Positions 1-7,435 of a stretch of DNA of 14,869 bases are shown piece by piece (position 1 is the stretch's first letter; each line of letters starts with the position of its first letter). Both the position numbers and the translations under genes were made by a program. The notes below the pieces were generated by a model, which was not told the origin of the DNA, did not search any database, and was given only the letters and a program-made list of their open reading frames with translations. Source of the DNA: JAHRAH01 sp051009015 (GTDB taxonomy: Bacteria > Pseudomonadota > Gammaproteobacteria > Tethybacterales > Persebacteraceae); assembly GCA_051009015.1 (NCBI GenBank), contig JBPCWZ010000061.1, positions 1 through 14,869 on the forward strand. Reading direction: 5' to 3'.

Positions 1-159
1 GTCATTCCCGCGAAAGCGGGAATCCAAACGCGCCCGCAAGGGCGCCCTTGCCGGGCTTTTGATTCGTGTTTTGCCATTTGCGGCGACAAGTCGCCGTTTG
101 CGCTTGCGCGCAAATGGACAAATGGCAAAGAGTTGGATTCCCGTTTTCGCGGGAATGAC
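1..159 (+). repeat. Composite palindromic (MITE-like) repeat element, copy A
   Basis: The segment opens with GTCATTCCCGCGAAAGCGGG and closes with the inverted form ending in GGGAATGAC, so it has inverted terminal repeats of about 27 bp built on the ATTCCC-N8-GGGAAT core. Inside, in order, are a GCGCCCGCAAGGGCGCC hairpin, a GCCATTTGCGGCGA block and a TTTGCGC..GCGCAAA block. The same modules recur in the same order, reverse-complemented, at 14631-14809. There is no plausible gene inside; open frames across it give only the repeat-encoded peptide WIPxFAGMT. It resembles the dRS3-bounded arrays of Neisseria in plan, but whether it is mobile is not shown. The left edge coincides with the window edge, so the element could extend further. 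Confidence 0.75.
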
Positions 160-221
160 GAGGGGGGCGGGGCGGGTGTTAGCGGCTTTTGCCGATAACG
201 GGATTATGCAAAGGTCTAACC

Positions 222-263
222 CGTGCGCCGTGCGCCGTGCGCCGTGCGCCGTGCGCCGTGCGC
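222..263. repeat. Heptanucleotide tandem repeat, six exact copies
   Basis: The unit CGTGCGC is repeated six times without a mismatch, followed by a partial CG. Seven is not a multiple of three, so the tract would switch reading frame with copy number if it were translated. No credible gene covers it, so a coding switch is unlikely at this site. Confidence 0.9.
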
Positions 264-272
264 CGATGCTAA

Positions 273-292
273 ACATGCATATTTGTGCATGT
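273..292. repeat. Perfect 7-bp inverted repeat
   Basis: ACATGCA and TGCATGT are separated by TATTTG. It lies about 130 bases past the mrdA stop on the transcript side. There is no T-run after it on either strand, so it is not a standard intrinsic terminator. Function unknown. Confidence 0.5.
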
Positions 293-389
293 CCGTGTTT
301 GTCATCATCCTTGGCATAACTTTACTCACGCGATTATACACACAATATCCGCCTTATGCAAAATATCCGCCCTGTCAAACATCTTCGTC

Positions 390-409
390 ATTCCCGCTTG
401 CGCGGGAAT
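390..409. repeat. Solitary dRS3-like palindrome
   Basis: It matches ATTCCC-N8-GGGAAT exactly, with the usual GTC before it. It sits 12 bases beyond the mrdA stop codon, so the transcript could fold a 6-10 bp hairpin there. Without a U-run it could act as a 3'-end stabiliser or a weak terminator; that role is inferred from position only. Confidence 0.75.
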
Positions 410-421
410 GGCGGGGTTTGT

Positions 422-2251
422 TTATCTCCGCGGCGGGCGGGATTGGGCTTGGGCGGATGCTATGGCAAAATATAAATCCACCACATTGCGGGCGATGGGG
501 GCTGCGGTTTTGCCGCCGCTGCCGCCGTTTTCCACCAATACCGCTATGGCTATCTTTGGCTTTTGTGCCGGAGCATAACCGACAAACCACGCATGGTCGC
601 GCAACTTCTTCGGCAAATCTTCGTTTTTGATGCGCTCGCCGTCCGCGTCCAGTTGCAGTTTGGATACTTGCGCCGTGCCTGTCTTTCCGGCTATGTTGTG
701 TTTTGCGCCGGCATTGACTTGCGGCGCCGTGCCGCCTTGTTGTGTTACCCGCGCCAAGGCATCGCGCACCGCCGACAAGTATCCGGCGGAAAAAGCCAAA
801 TCTTCGCCTTGCCCCGCGGCGTCGTCAAGGCGCAAATGCGGCTTTGGCAACTTTCCGCTTGCTATGCCCGCCATCGCCCGCGCCATTTGCAGAGGAGTCG
901 CCTGAAAATAACCCTGACCGACCGCCGCCGCTATGGTATCGCCCGGATACCATTCTTCGTTTAGCGCTTTTTTCTTCCACTCCGCTGACGGCAAAACGCC
1001 GCCTTTCTCGTTATCCAACCCTATGTTTGTCGGCGCGCCAAAGCCGAAAACCGCCAAACCGGTGTGCATCTTTTCTATGCCGACATCGTGCGCCAACTGA
1101 TAATAAAAGGTATTGACCGAACGGATGATGGATTTTGCTATGTCGGTCTCGCCATGCCCGCCTTTTTTCCAATCGCGGTAGCGGTAGTTTGGCGATAACT
1201 GAAAATAACCGCGCGAAGTGTATGAATAGGACAAATCGCGCCAGCCGCGCTCCAATGCGGCAAGGGCAAAAAACGGCTTTATCGTGGAGCCGGGCGCATA
1301 TTGCCCGTAGATGGCGCGGTGAATGAGCGGCTTGGCATCCGAAGTATTTAATACATTCCAGTTTTTTTGTGATATGCCGAAAGTGAACATATTAACATCA
1401 AAGCGCGGGCTGCTCGCCAATGCCAAAACCGCGCCGCTTCGCACATCCATCAACACAACCGCGCCGCGCTCGCCCGCCAGCAAATCTTCCGCCCGCCTTT
1501 GCAAATCCATATCCAAAGTCAAATAGATATCGCGCCCTCGCCCGGGGGCTTCGCGCACGCGGCGGCGCAGTATCCTGCCGTGCGCATCCACTTGTGCTTC
1601 CTGCACGCCCAGAATGCCGCGCAAATAGCCCTCGCCTACCCGCTCTATGCCGGTCTTGCCGACAAACTTCGCGCCGCGATAGCGGGTTTCTTCGTTGCGC
1701 TTTTGGATGGCTTTTTCGTCTTTTGCCGACAACCTGCCGACATGCCCTATGACATGCGCCGCAAACGAATCCAGCGGATAACGGCGCACTTCTTCCGCTT
1801 CCATCAATATCTCCGGAAATAAAAAATGCCACTGCAAAAAAGCCGATATCTCGTCTTCGGCAAGCCGCCCGCGCAAAACAATGCGCCCCTTATACACGCG
1901 GCTGCCGCGCGCCTCGCGAAGTTCGCGCACTGCATTGTCCGGTATGCGAATGATGCCGCGCAGTGTGTCCATCTTGCCCAGCACATCGGCGGCAAAATCC
2001 GAGTCCACTTGCAGTGTGTAGGCAATGTCGTTTCCGGCGAGTTCGCGCCCGCGCCTGTCAAAAATGCGCCCGCGCGCCGGTTCCATCGGCAACAATACTA
2101 TCTGGTTGCTCTGGGCTATCTCCGAAAAATACGAAAAGCGGTTGACTTGCATGTCATTCCACCGCCACACCAAAAGCAACGCCAAAAGCGCCGCCGCAAG
2201 CGCCGCCAAATGCAGCCGCCATCTTGTCATCTCGCCCGCGCCGGTTTTCAT
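422..2251 (-). CDS. mrdA: Penicillin-binding protein 2 (elongasome DD-transpeptidase)
   Basis: This is the class B penicillin-binding protein that cross-links new peptidoglycan during side-wall elongation, anchored in the inner membrane and acting in the periplasm with RodA and MreBCD. From the ATG at 2251 it has 609 residues, close to the usual ~630. A single membrane anchor lies at about residues 13-30. The pedestal region follows, containing RGRIFDRRG near residue 60. All three transpeptidase motifs are present: STIK (catalytic Ser about 322, Lys 325), SVN (about 378) and KTGT (about 523). Their spacing matches E. coli PBP2. The frame is open back to 2344, inside mreD; the ATG at 2251 lies 8 bases after the mreD stop, and the ATG at 2230 is an alternative. 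Neither has a strong ribosome binding site, so translational coupling to mreD is likely. It is the last gene of the operon; rodA does not follow. Confidence 0.95.
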   Translation of the reverse strand: MKTGAGEMTRWRLHLAALAAALLALLLVWRWNDMQVNRFSYFSEIAQSNQIVLLPMEPARGRIFDRRGRELAGNDIAYTLQVDSDFAADVLGKMDTLRGIIRIPDNAVRELREARGSRVYKGRIVLRGRLAEDEISAFLQWHFLFPEILMEAEEVRRYPLDSFAAHVIGHVGRLSAKDEKAIQKRNEETRYRGAKFVGKTGIERVGEGYLRGILGVQEAQVDAHGRILRRRVREAPGRGRDIYLTLDMDLQRRAEDLLAGERGAVVLMDVRSGAVLALASSPRFDVNMFTFGISQKNWNVLNTSDAKPLIHRAIYGQYAPGSTIKPFFALAALERGWRDLSYSYTSRGYFQLSPNYRYRDWKKGGHGETDIAKSIIRSVNTFYYQLAHDVGIEKMHTGLAVFGFGAPTNIGLDNEKGGVLPSAEWKKKALNEEWYPGDTIAAAVGQGYFQATPLQMARAMAGIASGKLPKPHLRLDDAAGQGEDLAFSAGYLSAVRDALARVTQQGGTAPQVNAGAKHNIAGKTGTAQVSKLQLDADGERIKNEDLPKKLRDHAWFVGYAPAQKPKIAIAVLVENGGSGGKTAAPIARNVVDLYFAIASAQAQSRPPRR

Positions 2252-2259
2252 CCGCCTGT

Positions 2260-2751
2260 TTATCTGCCGCGCCCGCGCGCATAGATGATTGACAAAGCCC
2301 ACCACAATAATGCGCCGACAATGCTCGGATAAAAACGCCGCCATGTCAGTTCCGGCAACCCTTCGTCAAAAAACCCCAGAAAATAAAGCGCAAACTGCGC
2401 CGTCGCCAATATGAAACAAACATGCACAGCCGCCGCCGCCGAACCCAGCAAAGCAAAACGCCCGCGCAAACGCGAAGCGGCAAAAACCATTACCACATAA
2501 CTGAATGCATGAAAACCCAGCGGCGTTTGCGCGGCAAGATCCGTCGCAATGCCAACGATTACCGCCGCCGCATAACCGCCCAAACGCGGATGATAAATGC
2601 ACCAAAATACAAGCGCCAATGCCGGAAATATCGGCTTGCGGGCGAGCAGCCACTCGCCCCACGGCGCAAACTCCAATGCCAATGCGGCAAAAAATGATGC
2701 GGCAAAACGAAACGACAACGATGCGCCGCCGCGATGACGATAGTCGCTCAC
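2260..2751 (-). CDS. mreD: Rod shape-determining protein MreD
   Basis: This small inner-membrane protein of the elongasome works with MreC to couple cytoplasmic MreB filaments to periplasmic wall synthesis. I place the start at a GTG (2751-2749) whose last two bases overlap the mreC stop as GTGA, with GGGG about three bases upstream. This gives 163 residues, almost exactly the size of E. coli MreD. A start further upstream (2787) would overlap mreC by 40 bases. The protein is mostly hydrophobic, with about five or six membrane segments (for example FPALALVFWCIYHP and VVMVFAAS) and a basic tail ending RGRGR. Family assignment rests on size, hydropathy and its place between mreC and mrdA, since MreD sequences are poorly conserved. 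Confidence 0.88.
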   Translation of the reverse strand: MSDYRHRGGASLSFRFAASFFAALALEFAPWGEWLLARKPIFPALALVFWCIYHPRLGGYAAAVIVGIATDLAAQTPLGFHAFSYVVMVFAASRLRGRFALLGSAAAAVHVCFILATAQFALYFLGFFDEGLPELTWRRFYPSIVGALLWWALSIIYARGRGR

Positions 2752-3515
2752 CGCCCCAGATACACCAGCACAACGCGGTCGGACCAAAAATCCGCCGCCG
2801 GGACAACTTGCGCCCTGTCGTGCGGGACGCCCGCAACTTTGCTTTGGATAACGCCTATCGGATGACCCGGCGGAAATAACCCGCCATCTGCCACCAAGGC
2901 ATCGCCAACCCTGACATCCGCCGTGCGGGAGATATGCTCGGCTATCATTTCGCCGTCTCCCGTCCCGCGTAAAACCAATAACAAACCCGTCCGCCGCAAG
3001 CGCGCGGCAATGCCCTGATTCTCATCCGACAACAAGCGCACGACACTCGCCCCGGCATCGGCGCGGACGATTTGCCCGATAATGCCGCCGTCATTGACAA
3101 CCGCCATTCCCGCCATAATGCCGTCATCCACGCCCTTATTCAGATGAATCCTGCCGCTGTGCGGATGCGCGGCACTCGGAATAACATCCGCCGCCAGCCA
3201 ACTGCCGCCGCGTTTTTGCAGTTTCAACCGCGCCCGCAACTCGTCATTTTGGCGGGCGAAAAAATCCAAAGAACGCAAGCGCACATTCTCCCGCGCCAGC
3301 AACAGGCGCAACTCGTCGCGCTCGTCTATCAGCGTTTGGCGGCGGGCGAAATAATCGCGCATGCCGTCCGCCGTCCGCCCGGGCAACTCGGCGGCAAAAC
3401 GAAAAGGCGCAAGCAATACCGACATTTGCGCCCGCGCGCCGGCAAATGCGCCAAAATGCAAATCCAGCACAATCAGCCCGCACGACAGTGCAAGCGCGCA
3501 CAAAAAACGCGGCAC
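2748..3515 (-). CDS. mreC: Rod shape-determining protein MreC
   Basis: This is a bitopic inner-membrane protein whose periplasmic domain scaffolds PBP2 and RodA. The 255 residues comprise an N-terminal membrane helix (about 5-22), a coiled-coil segment rich in Leu, Arg and Glu (about 60-100) and the beta-rich MreC core from about 108 onward. The core includes the family-typical GIIGQIVRA and VRLLSDENQGIAA stretches. The start is GTG at 3515, 17 bases after the mreB stop; the only upstream alternative before an in-frame stop is an ATT. No clear ribosome binding site is visible. At 255 residues it is shorter than E. coli MreC (367), because the disordered C-terminal tail found in that protein is absent; the core is complete. 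Confidence 0.93.
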   Translation of the reverse strand: MPRFLCALALSCGLIVLDLHFGAFAGARAQMSVLLAPFRFAAELPGRTADGMRDYFARRQTLIDERDELRLLLARENVRLRSLDFFARQNDELRARLKLQKRGGSWLAADVIPSAAHPHSGRIHLNKGVDDGIMAGMAVVNDGGIIGQIVRADAGASVVRLLSDENQGIAARLRRTGLLLVLRGTGDGEMIAEHISRTADVRVGDALVADGGLFPPGHPIGVIQSKVAGVPHDRAQVVPAADFWSDRVVLVYLGR

Positions 3516-3532
3516 CGGACAAATCGGCTATG

Positions 3533-4570
3533 TCAGGCAAACAAGCGGGAGTTTTGCCTGTCTATGTACTGCAGCGCCTGCCCGCAACCTCTGGCGACAC
3601 TCGTCAGCGGGTCTTCGGCGAGCATCGCGGAAACGCCGGTCTTCTCGTGAATAAGCAAATCCAAACCGCTAATGAGCGAGCCGCCGCCGGTCATCGCGAT
3701 GCCCTTTTCGGCGATGTCGGCGGCAAGGTCGGGCGGGACTTTTTCCAACCCTTCGCTAACGCCCTTGACAATCTCTTCCGCCGGGCGCAAAATGGCTTCG
3801 TGGATGTCGGCGGAACTGATGGTGAATTTGCGCGGCGCGCCTTCGGCGACATGCTGCCCGCTGACTTGTATCTCCTGCCCGTCGCCGAGCAGCGAAGTAT
3901 GGGCGATGGCGATTTGTTTTTTGATGCGCTCGCTTGTTGTCTCGCCGATGGCGATGCCGTATTTTTGGCGGACATAATCAATAATGGAGCGGTCAAAGGC
4001 ATCGCCGCCGACGGGGACGGATTTGCCATAAACCAAACCGCCGTAGGAGATAATGCCAACCTCGCTGGTGCCGCCGCCGATATCCAGTATCATAGACCCT
4101 ATCGGCTCTTCAACCGGCAGGTTGCAGCCGATAGCCGCCGCCATCGGCTCGTCAAGCAGGAGGACTTTTGTCGCCCCGGCGGCGAGGGTGGATTCTTTGA
4201 TGGCGCGGCGGTCGACATTGGAAGACGAAGTCGGCACGCAGATAATCACGCGCGGACCGGGCGTAAAGAGTTTCGCCCCGTGGACTTTTTTGATGAAGTT
4301 GTTGAGCATTTGCTCGGTCACGCGGTAATCGTCAATGACGCCGTTTCGCATCGGGCGGACGACGGTGATATCGCCGGGCGTCCTGCCGAGCATATTTTTG
4401 GCTTCCTGCCCGACAGCGCGGACTTGCCCGCCGTCGCTGCTTTTGTCAATGGCGACGACGGAAGGTTCGTTGAGCACGATGCCCTGACCTTCCACATAGA
4501 TAATGGTATTGGCGGTGCCGAGGTCTATCGCCATATCTTTGGCGAGCCAGCGGCGCATTATTTTGAACAT
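3533..4570 (-). CDS. mreB: Rod shape-determining protein MreB (bacterial actin)
   Basis: MreB is an actin-fold ATPase that forms membrane-bound filaments directing lateral wall synthesis. At 345 residues it is full length. Actin-superfamily motifs are in place: phosphate-1 DLGTANT (16-22), phosphate-2 DIGGGT (163-168) and the adenosine-binding TGGGSLI (from 294). Also typical are VVRPMRNGVIDD, RRAIKES and LLLDEPMAAAIG. The N-terminus, MFKIMRRW, is a short amphipathic membrane-targeting stretch as in other Gram-negative MreBs. The ATG is preceded by a strong ribosome binding site, GGGAGG, ten bases upstream, the best in this operon. It is the first gene of the leftward mreBCD-mrdA operon. The residues after RVIICVP read TSSSNVDRR, unlike the usual gammaproteobacterial sequence, suggesting a divergent lineage. 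Confidence 0.97.
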   Translation of the reverse strand: MFKIMRRWLAKDMAIDLGTANTIIYVEGQGIVLNEPSVVAIDKSSDGGQVRAVGQEAKNMLGRTPGDITVVRPMRNGVIDDYRVTEQMLNNFIKKVHGAKLFTPGPRVIICVPTSSSNVDRRAIKESTLAAGATKVLLLDEPMAAAIGCNLPVEEPIGSMILDIGGGTSEVGIISYGGLVYGKSVPVGGDAFDRSIIDYVRQKYGIAIGETTSERIKKQIAIAHTSLLGDGQEIQVSGQHVAEGAPRKFTISSADIHEAILRPAEEIVKGVSEGLEKVPPDLAADIAEKGIAMTGGGSLISGLDLLIHEKTGVSAMLAEDPLTSVARGCGQALQYIDRQNSRLFA

Positions 4571-4580
4571 TGTATCAATT

Positions 4581-4586
4581 CCTCCC
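4581..4586 (-). promoter_or_regulatory. mreB ribosome binding site
   Basis: On the minus strand GGGAGG lies ten bases before the mreB ATG. It is the strongest Shine-Dalgarno sequence on this strand and fixes the mreB start. Confidence 0.8.
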
Positions 4587-4644
4587 GGGCGGCGTTTTGG
4601 TTGTTTTGGTTTGATTTGCGGTTTCCCGCTAACAAGGCGGCGCG

Positions 4645-4650
4645 ATTCTA
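4645..4650 (-). promoter_or_regulatory. Possible -10 element of the mreB operon
   Basis: On the minus strand the sequence is TAGAAT followed by CGCGCC, giving a leader of about 65 bases before the mreB ATG. No matching -35 hexamer is seen at 16-18 bases. The TAnAATCGC form recurs before other genes in the window, which is the main support. Confidence 0.35.
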
Positions 4651-4670
4651 CCCCATTTCCGCCTTTATAG

Positions 4671-4694
4671 CGTCATTGCCGCAAAAGCGGGAAT
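4671..4694. repeat. Degenerate dRS3-like repeat
   Basis: GTCATTGCCGCAAAAGCGGGAATC is one base away from the repeat consensus (ATTGCC for ATTCCC). It lies between the mreB promoter region and the end of the pilin-like gene. It is followed at 4699-4713 by G6-C-G8 on the plus strand. Confidence 0.65.
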
Positions 4695-4716
4695 CTATGG
4701 GGGGCGGGGGGGGATG

Positions 4717-4756
4717 AAAAGGCGCGGGCGGTGACGAGTTGAAAATCGCCGCCCGC
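4717..4756 (-). terminator. Possible terminator of the pilin-like gene
   Basis: On the minus strand GCGGGCGG pairs perfectly with CCGCCCGC across a 17-base loop, followed by GCC and a TTTT run. It begins about 32 bases past the stop codon of the pilin-like gene. The long loop and short T-run make it a moderate candidate. Confidence 0.4.
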
Positions 4757-4788
4757 AGTTGTAATATGCTATCCGGCAAAGGCGGCAG

Positions 4789-5559
4789 TCAAATAAAGGA
4801 CGAAATGCCGCAATCCGCTATCGGGGGTTCGGATGCGTGGCGGTAGAAAAGTGGAACTCCTGCTTCAGAATGGCGAATGCCATTTATCTGCTTGTCTCGC
4901 GATTTGGTTACACATCCATACGATACGCCGCCGTTTTGCGACGACAACTGGCTTCCGTCAACATCAAAGGCAAGAGAATTAAAACGAACCTCTCCCATAT
5001 TGGCGATGCCATCGTCAATCTTGAGGTCTACTTCGGCGGCGATATTGCTCGGAATGCGCCTTCCGGAATGTACCATCAAGGGTTTCTCTAAATTGCTAAA
5101 CCGTCCTGCATACGCAAAAGTCGGTATTGCGCCGGGGGGGGGCGGATTCGCAAAATACCCGTTATTGAAAATCGCCATAATGCCGCCATAAGTATTTAAT
5201 AGCGAGTTGTACGCGGTAGGCGGAGATATGGCGGATTCGGTGCATTGCGGGCAACGCAAATAGCCGGCGCCGGTCAAATGTTGAAAAACACGCGGCACTT
5301 CGGGCAAAACAGTAATGCCATCGCCATCTCCATTCATTGCTCCGGGAATGTATTGGGCGGCAAAGACATAATCGCCCGGCAACGCCTGATACCTGTCAAT
5401 GAATGCAAACCACGCCACTTTGAGCGAGCGGTGACGGTCGGCGATGGCGCGCACTTTGGCGTTGTTGATGAGTTCCTGCCCTTTGAGAATGCCGCCGAGC
5501 AACAAGCCGATGACGACCAGCACGATGGCTATCTCTACCAATGTAACGCCACGCCGCAT
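4789..5559 (-). CDS. Type IV pilin-like / type II pseudopilin-like protein (prepilin-type N-terminus)
   Basis: The N-terminus MRRG-VTLVEIAIVLVVIG is a class III prepilin signal: a short basic leader, Gly at the cleavage site, and Glu at position 5 of the mature chain, followed by a ~22-residue hydrophobic helix. Such proteins are cleaved and N-methylated by prepilin peptidase (PilD) and assembled through that helix. The rest of the 256 residues (ALPGDYVFAAQYIPG, GDGDG) fits large pseudopilin-like proteins annotated only as prepilin-type cleavage/methylation domain proteins. A CPQC motif near residue 105 and further cysteines near the C-terminus could form disulfides. I chose the ATG at 5559 because it gives a four-residue leader; the frame is open to 5601. 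No other pilus or secretion genes are nearby, so the assembly machinery must be encoded elsewhere. A C9 run in the coding strand (plus 5134-5142) encodes part of a Pro4 stretch near residue 140. Confidence 0.8.
   Translation of the reverse strand: MRRGVTLVEIAIVLVVIGLLLGGILKGQELINNAKVRAIADRHRSLKVAWFAFIDRYQALPGDYVFAAQYIPGAMNGDGDGITVLPEVPRVFQHLTGAGYLRCPQCTESAISPPTAYNSLLNTYGGIMAIFNNGYFANPPPPGAIPTFAYAGRFSNLEKPLMVHSGRRIPSNIAAEVDLKIDDGIANMGEVRFNSLAFDVDGSQLSSQNGGVSYGCVTKSRDKQINGIRHSEAGVPLFYRHASEPPIADCGISSFI
5134..5142 (-). repeat. C9 homopolymer inside the pilin-like gene
   Basis: Nine consecutive C on the coding strand (G on the plus strand) encode part of the PPPPG stretch. Runs this long are prone to slipped-strand mispairing. 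A change of one or two bases would shift the frame for the last ~115 residues. Confidence 0.85.
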
Positions 5560-5844
5560 AGCAATATTGTAGCATAAGCCGCCATATCGCCCGAATAACA
5601 CGGCATCCGCGGGGTTTTGACAAGGTTGTTTTTTCTTTTAACAACACTAATCCGGGGCGTTTTTCCCTTTGCAAAACGAATGCACAAGCAACCGTGACTC
5701 GTCAGCGCACTGTTTAATGCCGAATCAATGCGGCGGCGACTTATGCAAAAGCAAGCAAAAGCCGGAACAAAGGCGCGGCGAGTTGTGCCAATCCGGCCAA
5801 AGCCCAAAACAGAATGACGGCAATTGCCAATAAGTATTGTTATT
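5560..5844. other. Divergent intergenic region between the pilin-like gene and tilS
   Basis: The pilin-side promoter elements lie at 5566-5574. On the tilS side no convincing promoter is seen; TTGACA occurs at 5617-5622 without a -10 at a good distance. GTTGTT/AACAAC (5625-5645) is a weak inverted repeat. A 29-codon minus-strand frame (5741-5830, TTG start) is almost entirely hydrophobic with a terminal Ala. It has no visible ribosome binding site and may be chance or a relic of a membrane protein. Confidence 0.5.
5566..5574 (-). promoter_or_regulatory. Extended -10 promoter of the pilin-like gene
   Basis: On the minus strand the sequence is TGCTACAAT, an extended -10, with only six bases between the hexamer and the ATG at 5559. 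A transcript from it would be leaderless or nearly so, which agrees with the absence of a ribosome binding site. Confidence 0.45.
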
Positions 5845-7335
5845 ATGACGACTTGTTTATGCATTCCGCCCCGCCCGATGACAATACAAACCGCCGATGA
5901 TGACAACATAAGCCGCCGCCAAAAAGATGGCGGGGAAGTTATTGCGGTTGTGCGCGGGGTTTTGGCGGAGCATATTGCGCCCGGGGCGACTGTTACCGTG
6001 GCATTGTCGGGCGGGATGGATTCTTCTTCGTTGCTGGATGCCGCCGCCGCCGCCGTCAAGGATGACGGCGGGCGCGACATTTGGCATTTGACGGCTTGTC
6101 ATGTCAATCATCATCTTAGCGGGCGCGCCGATGCCTGGGAGCGTTTTTGCCGCCGTTTGTGCCTCGCCGCCGGTGTGCCGCTGACGGTCAAAAGCGCATC
6201 GCCGCCATCTTCCGGCGGCGGCGAAGAATGGGCAAGGCAACAGCGGTTGCGGGCTTTTGCGACTTTGCCGTCCGCCGCCATTGTCGCCGCGCATCATTCC
6301 GGCGACCAGGCGGAAACTGTGTTGTTTCGGCTTTTGCGGGGTGCCGGGTCTTTGGGAATGTCCGCTATGCGGCATTGCGCCGATTTGCCATACACGCAGC
6401 CCGGCGGTGCGGCGAAGATGGTAATGCTCCGCCCGTGGATAGATATCCCCCGCGCCCGCATCGCGGATTATGCCAAAGCGCGCAGGTTGCGGTGGATAGA
6501 AGACGAGGATAATCATAATCTCACCAGAAGGCGCAACTTTTTGCGCTTGCGGGCTTTGCCGATGATGGCGGGCGGGGGGTTTGATTGCGATGCTTTGTTG
6601 CCGGTTGCCGCGCGGCGTTTTACGGATGGCGCGAAGTTGCTGGCGGAGTTGGCGCAAATGGACGATGATGCGGCGGCGGCGGATGTTTTTGGCGCGCGCG
6701 GGTTTCGGGTTTCTTACTTTCTTGCCGTTGGCGAAGCGCGCACGCGCAACTGGCTGCACAATGCCTTGCGCCGCCGCGGCGGAAGATTCTCGGAACGGGG
6801 AATGGCGGAAGCGGCGCGGCAAATATTCAATGCCGCATCATCATCTTTATCATCGTCATCCATCGGGCGCAAACCTTCGCTGCATCTGAGTTTTGGCGGT
6901 TTGGTTTTGCGCGAATGGCGCGGTTATTTGTTTTGGGACGACCTCGCACCGCCGCCGTCAAACTACGACCGCCGCATTGTCATTGACAAACAAATGATTG
7001 ACGGCGGCGGGCAAAAGCGGATAAATTGCCCGGAGTTGGGCGGGGTTTTGGTTTTATCATTCCATCGCGGCGGCGGCATTGCATTGGCAAAAACCGGCGG
7101 CGAAGTGCATCTGAGATTGCGCGGCGGCGGCGAGAAGATAAACCCGCCCGGACGCCCGCGCCATCGCATTGCCGACTTATTGCGCGAGGCGGGTTTGTTG
7201 CCTTGGCGCCGGTTGCGCTTGCCGCTGGTTTATGTCGGCGATTGTCTGGCGGCTGTTCCCGGTGTCGCGATAGCAAAGGATTACGCCGCCAAAAAAGAGG
7301 AGACAGCGATAACTTGCCGATTTGAATGGTTATAG
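5845..7335 (+). CDS. tilS: tRNA(Ile)-lysidine synthase TilS
   Basis: TilS uses ATP and lysine to convert C34 of the CAU-anticodon tRNA-Ile to lysidine, switching it from Met to Ile identity and AUA decoding; it is cytoplasmic and usually essential. The N-terminal PP-loop SGGMDSSSL lies at about residues 55-63 from the ATG at 5845. Family motifs follow: HVNHHLSG, AAHHSGDQAETVLFRLLRGAG, LRPWIDIPRARI, and RRRNFLRLRALP. The C-terminal domain ends with LPLVYVGDCLAAVPGVAIA. About 496 residues is longer than E. coli TilS (432), partly from glycine-rich and serine-rich loops. Three starts are possible: TTG at 5824, ATG at 5845 and ATG at 5878; none has a good ribosome binding site, and the first conserved motif is well downstream of all. 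A second, decayed copy of its last ~105 bases lies at 7786-7890. Confidence 0.93.
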   Translation: MTTCLCIPPRPMTIQTADDDNISRRQKDGGEVIAVVRGVLAEHIAPGATVTVALSGGMDSSSLLDAAAAAVKDDGGRDIWHLTACHVNHHLSGRADAWERFCRRLCLAAGVPLTVKSASPPSSGGGEEWARQQRLRAFATLPSAAIVAAHHSGDQAETVLFRLLRGAGSLGMSAMRHCADLPYTQPGGAAKMVMLRPWIDIPRARIADYAKARRLRWIEDEDNHNLTRRRNFLRLRALPMMAGGGFDCDALLPVAARRFTDGAKLLAELAQMDDDAAAADVFGARGFRVSYFLAVGEARTRNWLHNALRRRGGRFSERGMAEAARQIFNAASSSLSSSSIGRKPSLHLSFGGLVLREWRGYLFWDDLAPPPSNYDRRIVIDKQMIDGGGQKRINCPELGGVLVLSFHRGGGIALAKTGGEVHLRLRGGGEKINPPGRPRHRIADLLREAGLLPWRRLRLPLVYVGDCLAAVPGVAIAKDYAAKKEETAITCRFEWL

Positions 7336-7380
7336 ACAGCGCGGGCGGCAAACAGATATCCTATTGTCAGTTAGTTGTAG

Positions 7381-7386
7381 TATAAT
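7381..7386 (+). promoter_or_regulatory. -10 element of the small secreted-protein gene
   Basis: A perfect TATAAT followed by CGCGCC stands 49 bases before the ATG. TTGTCA occurs at 7364-7369, but the 11-base gap is too short for a standard -35 pairing. Confidence 0.5.
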
Positions 7387-7435
7387 CGCGCCGGCTCGTC
7401 AATGGCGGGAATCCACACAAAAGGAGAACAAAACA

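Larger units (their letters stand above)
160..421. other. Gene-free stretch downstream of mrdA
   Basis: I see no credible gene here. The stretch holds a six-copy heptamer (222-263), a perfect inverted repeat ACATGCA/TGCATGT with a 6-base spacer (273-292), the 10-mer AATATCCGCC twice (344-353 and 362-371) and a single dRS3-like palindrome (390-409). The open frames crossing it are built from the repeats. For the leftward mrdA transcript, this is the 3' untranslated region. Confidence 0.6.

Noticed and set aside
59..319. Short frames containing WIPVFAGMT or WIPAFAGMT at both window ends
   Set aside because: The peptide is the translation of the dRS3-like palindrome and appears wherever the repeat does; it is not a gene.
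4699..4713. G6-C-G8 run as a possible G-quadruplex or phase switch
   Set aside because: It lies between a repeat and a terminator-like hairpin, outside any gene; two G-runs alone do not support a regulatory claim.
3446..4717. 423-residue plus-strand open frame opposite mreB
   Set aside because: It is antisense to mreB, which has full motifs and a strong ribosome binding site; the frame is open because of the GC-rich codon bias.
5741..5830. 29-codon hydrophobic minus-strand peptide upstream of tilS
   Set aside because: It has a TTG start and no ribosome binding site or partner; too weak to call a gene, so noted only in the intergenic entry.
5857..6822. 321-residue minus-strand open frame opposite tilS
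   Set aside because: It is antisense to tilS and shows low-complexity Arg/Pro-rich sequence typical of reversed GC-rich genes.
7322..7435. Upstream extension of the small secreted-protein frame
   Set aside because: It would overlap the tilS end and destroy the signal peptide placement; the ATG at 7436 has a strong ribosome binding site.
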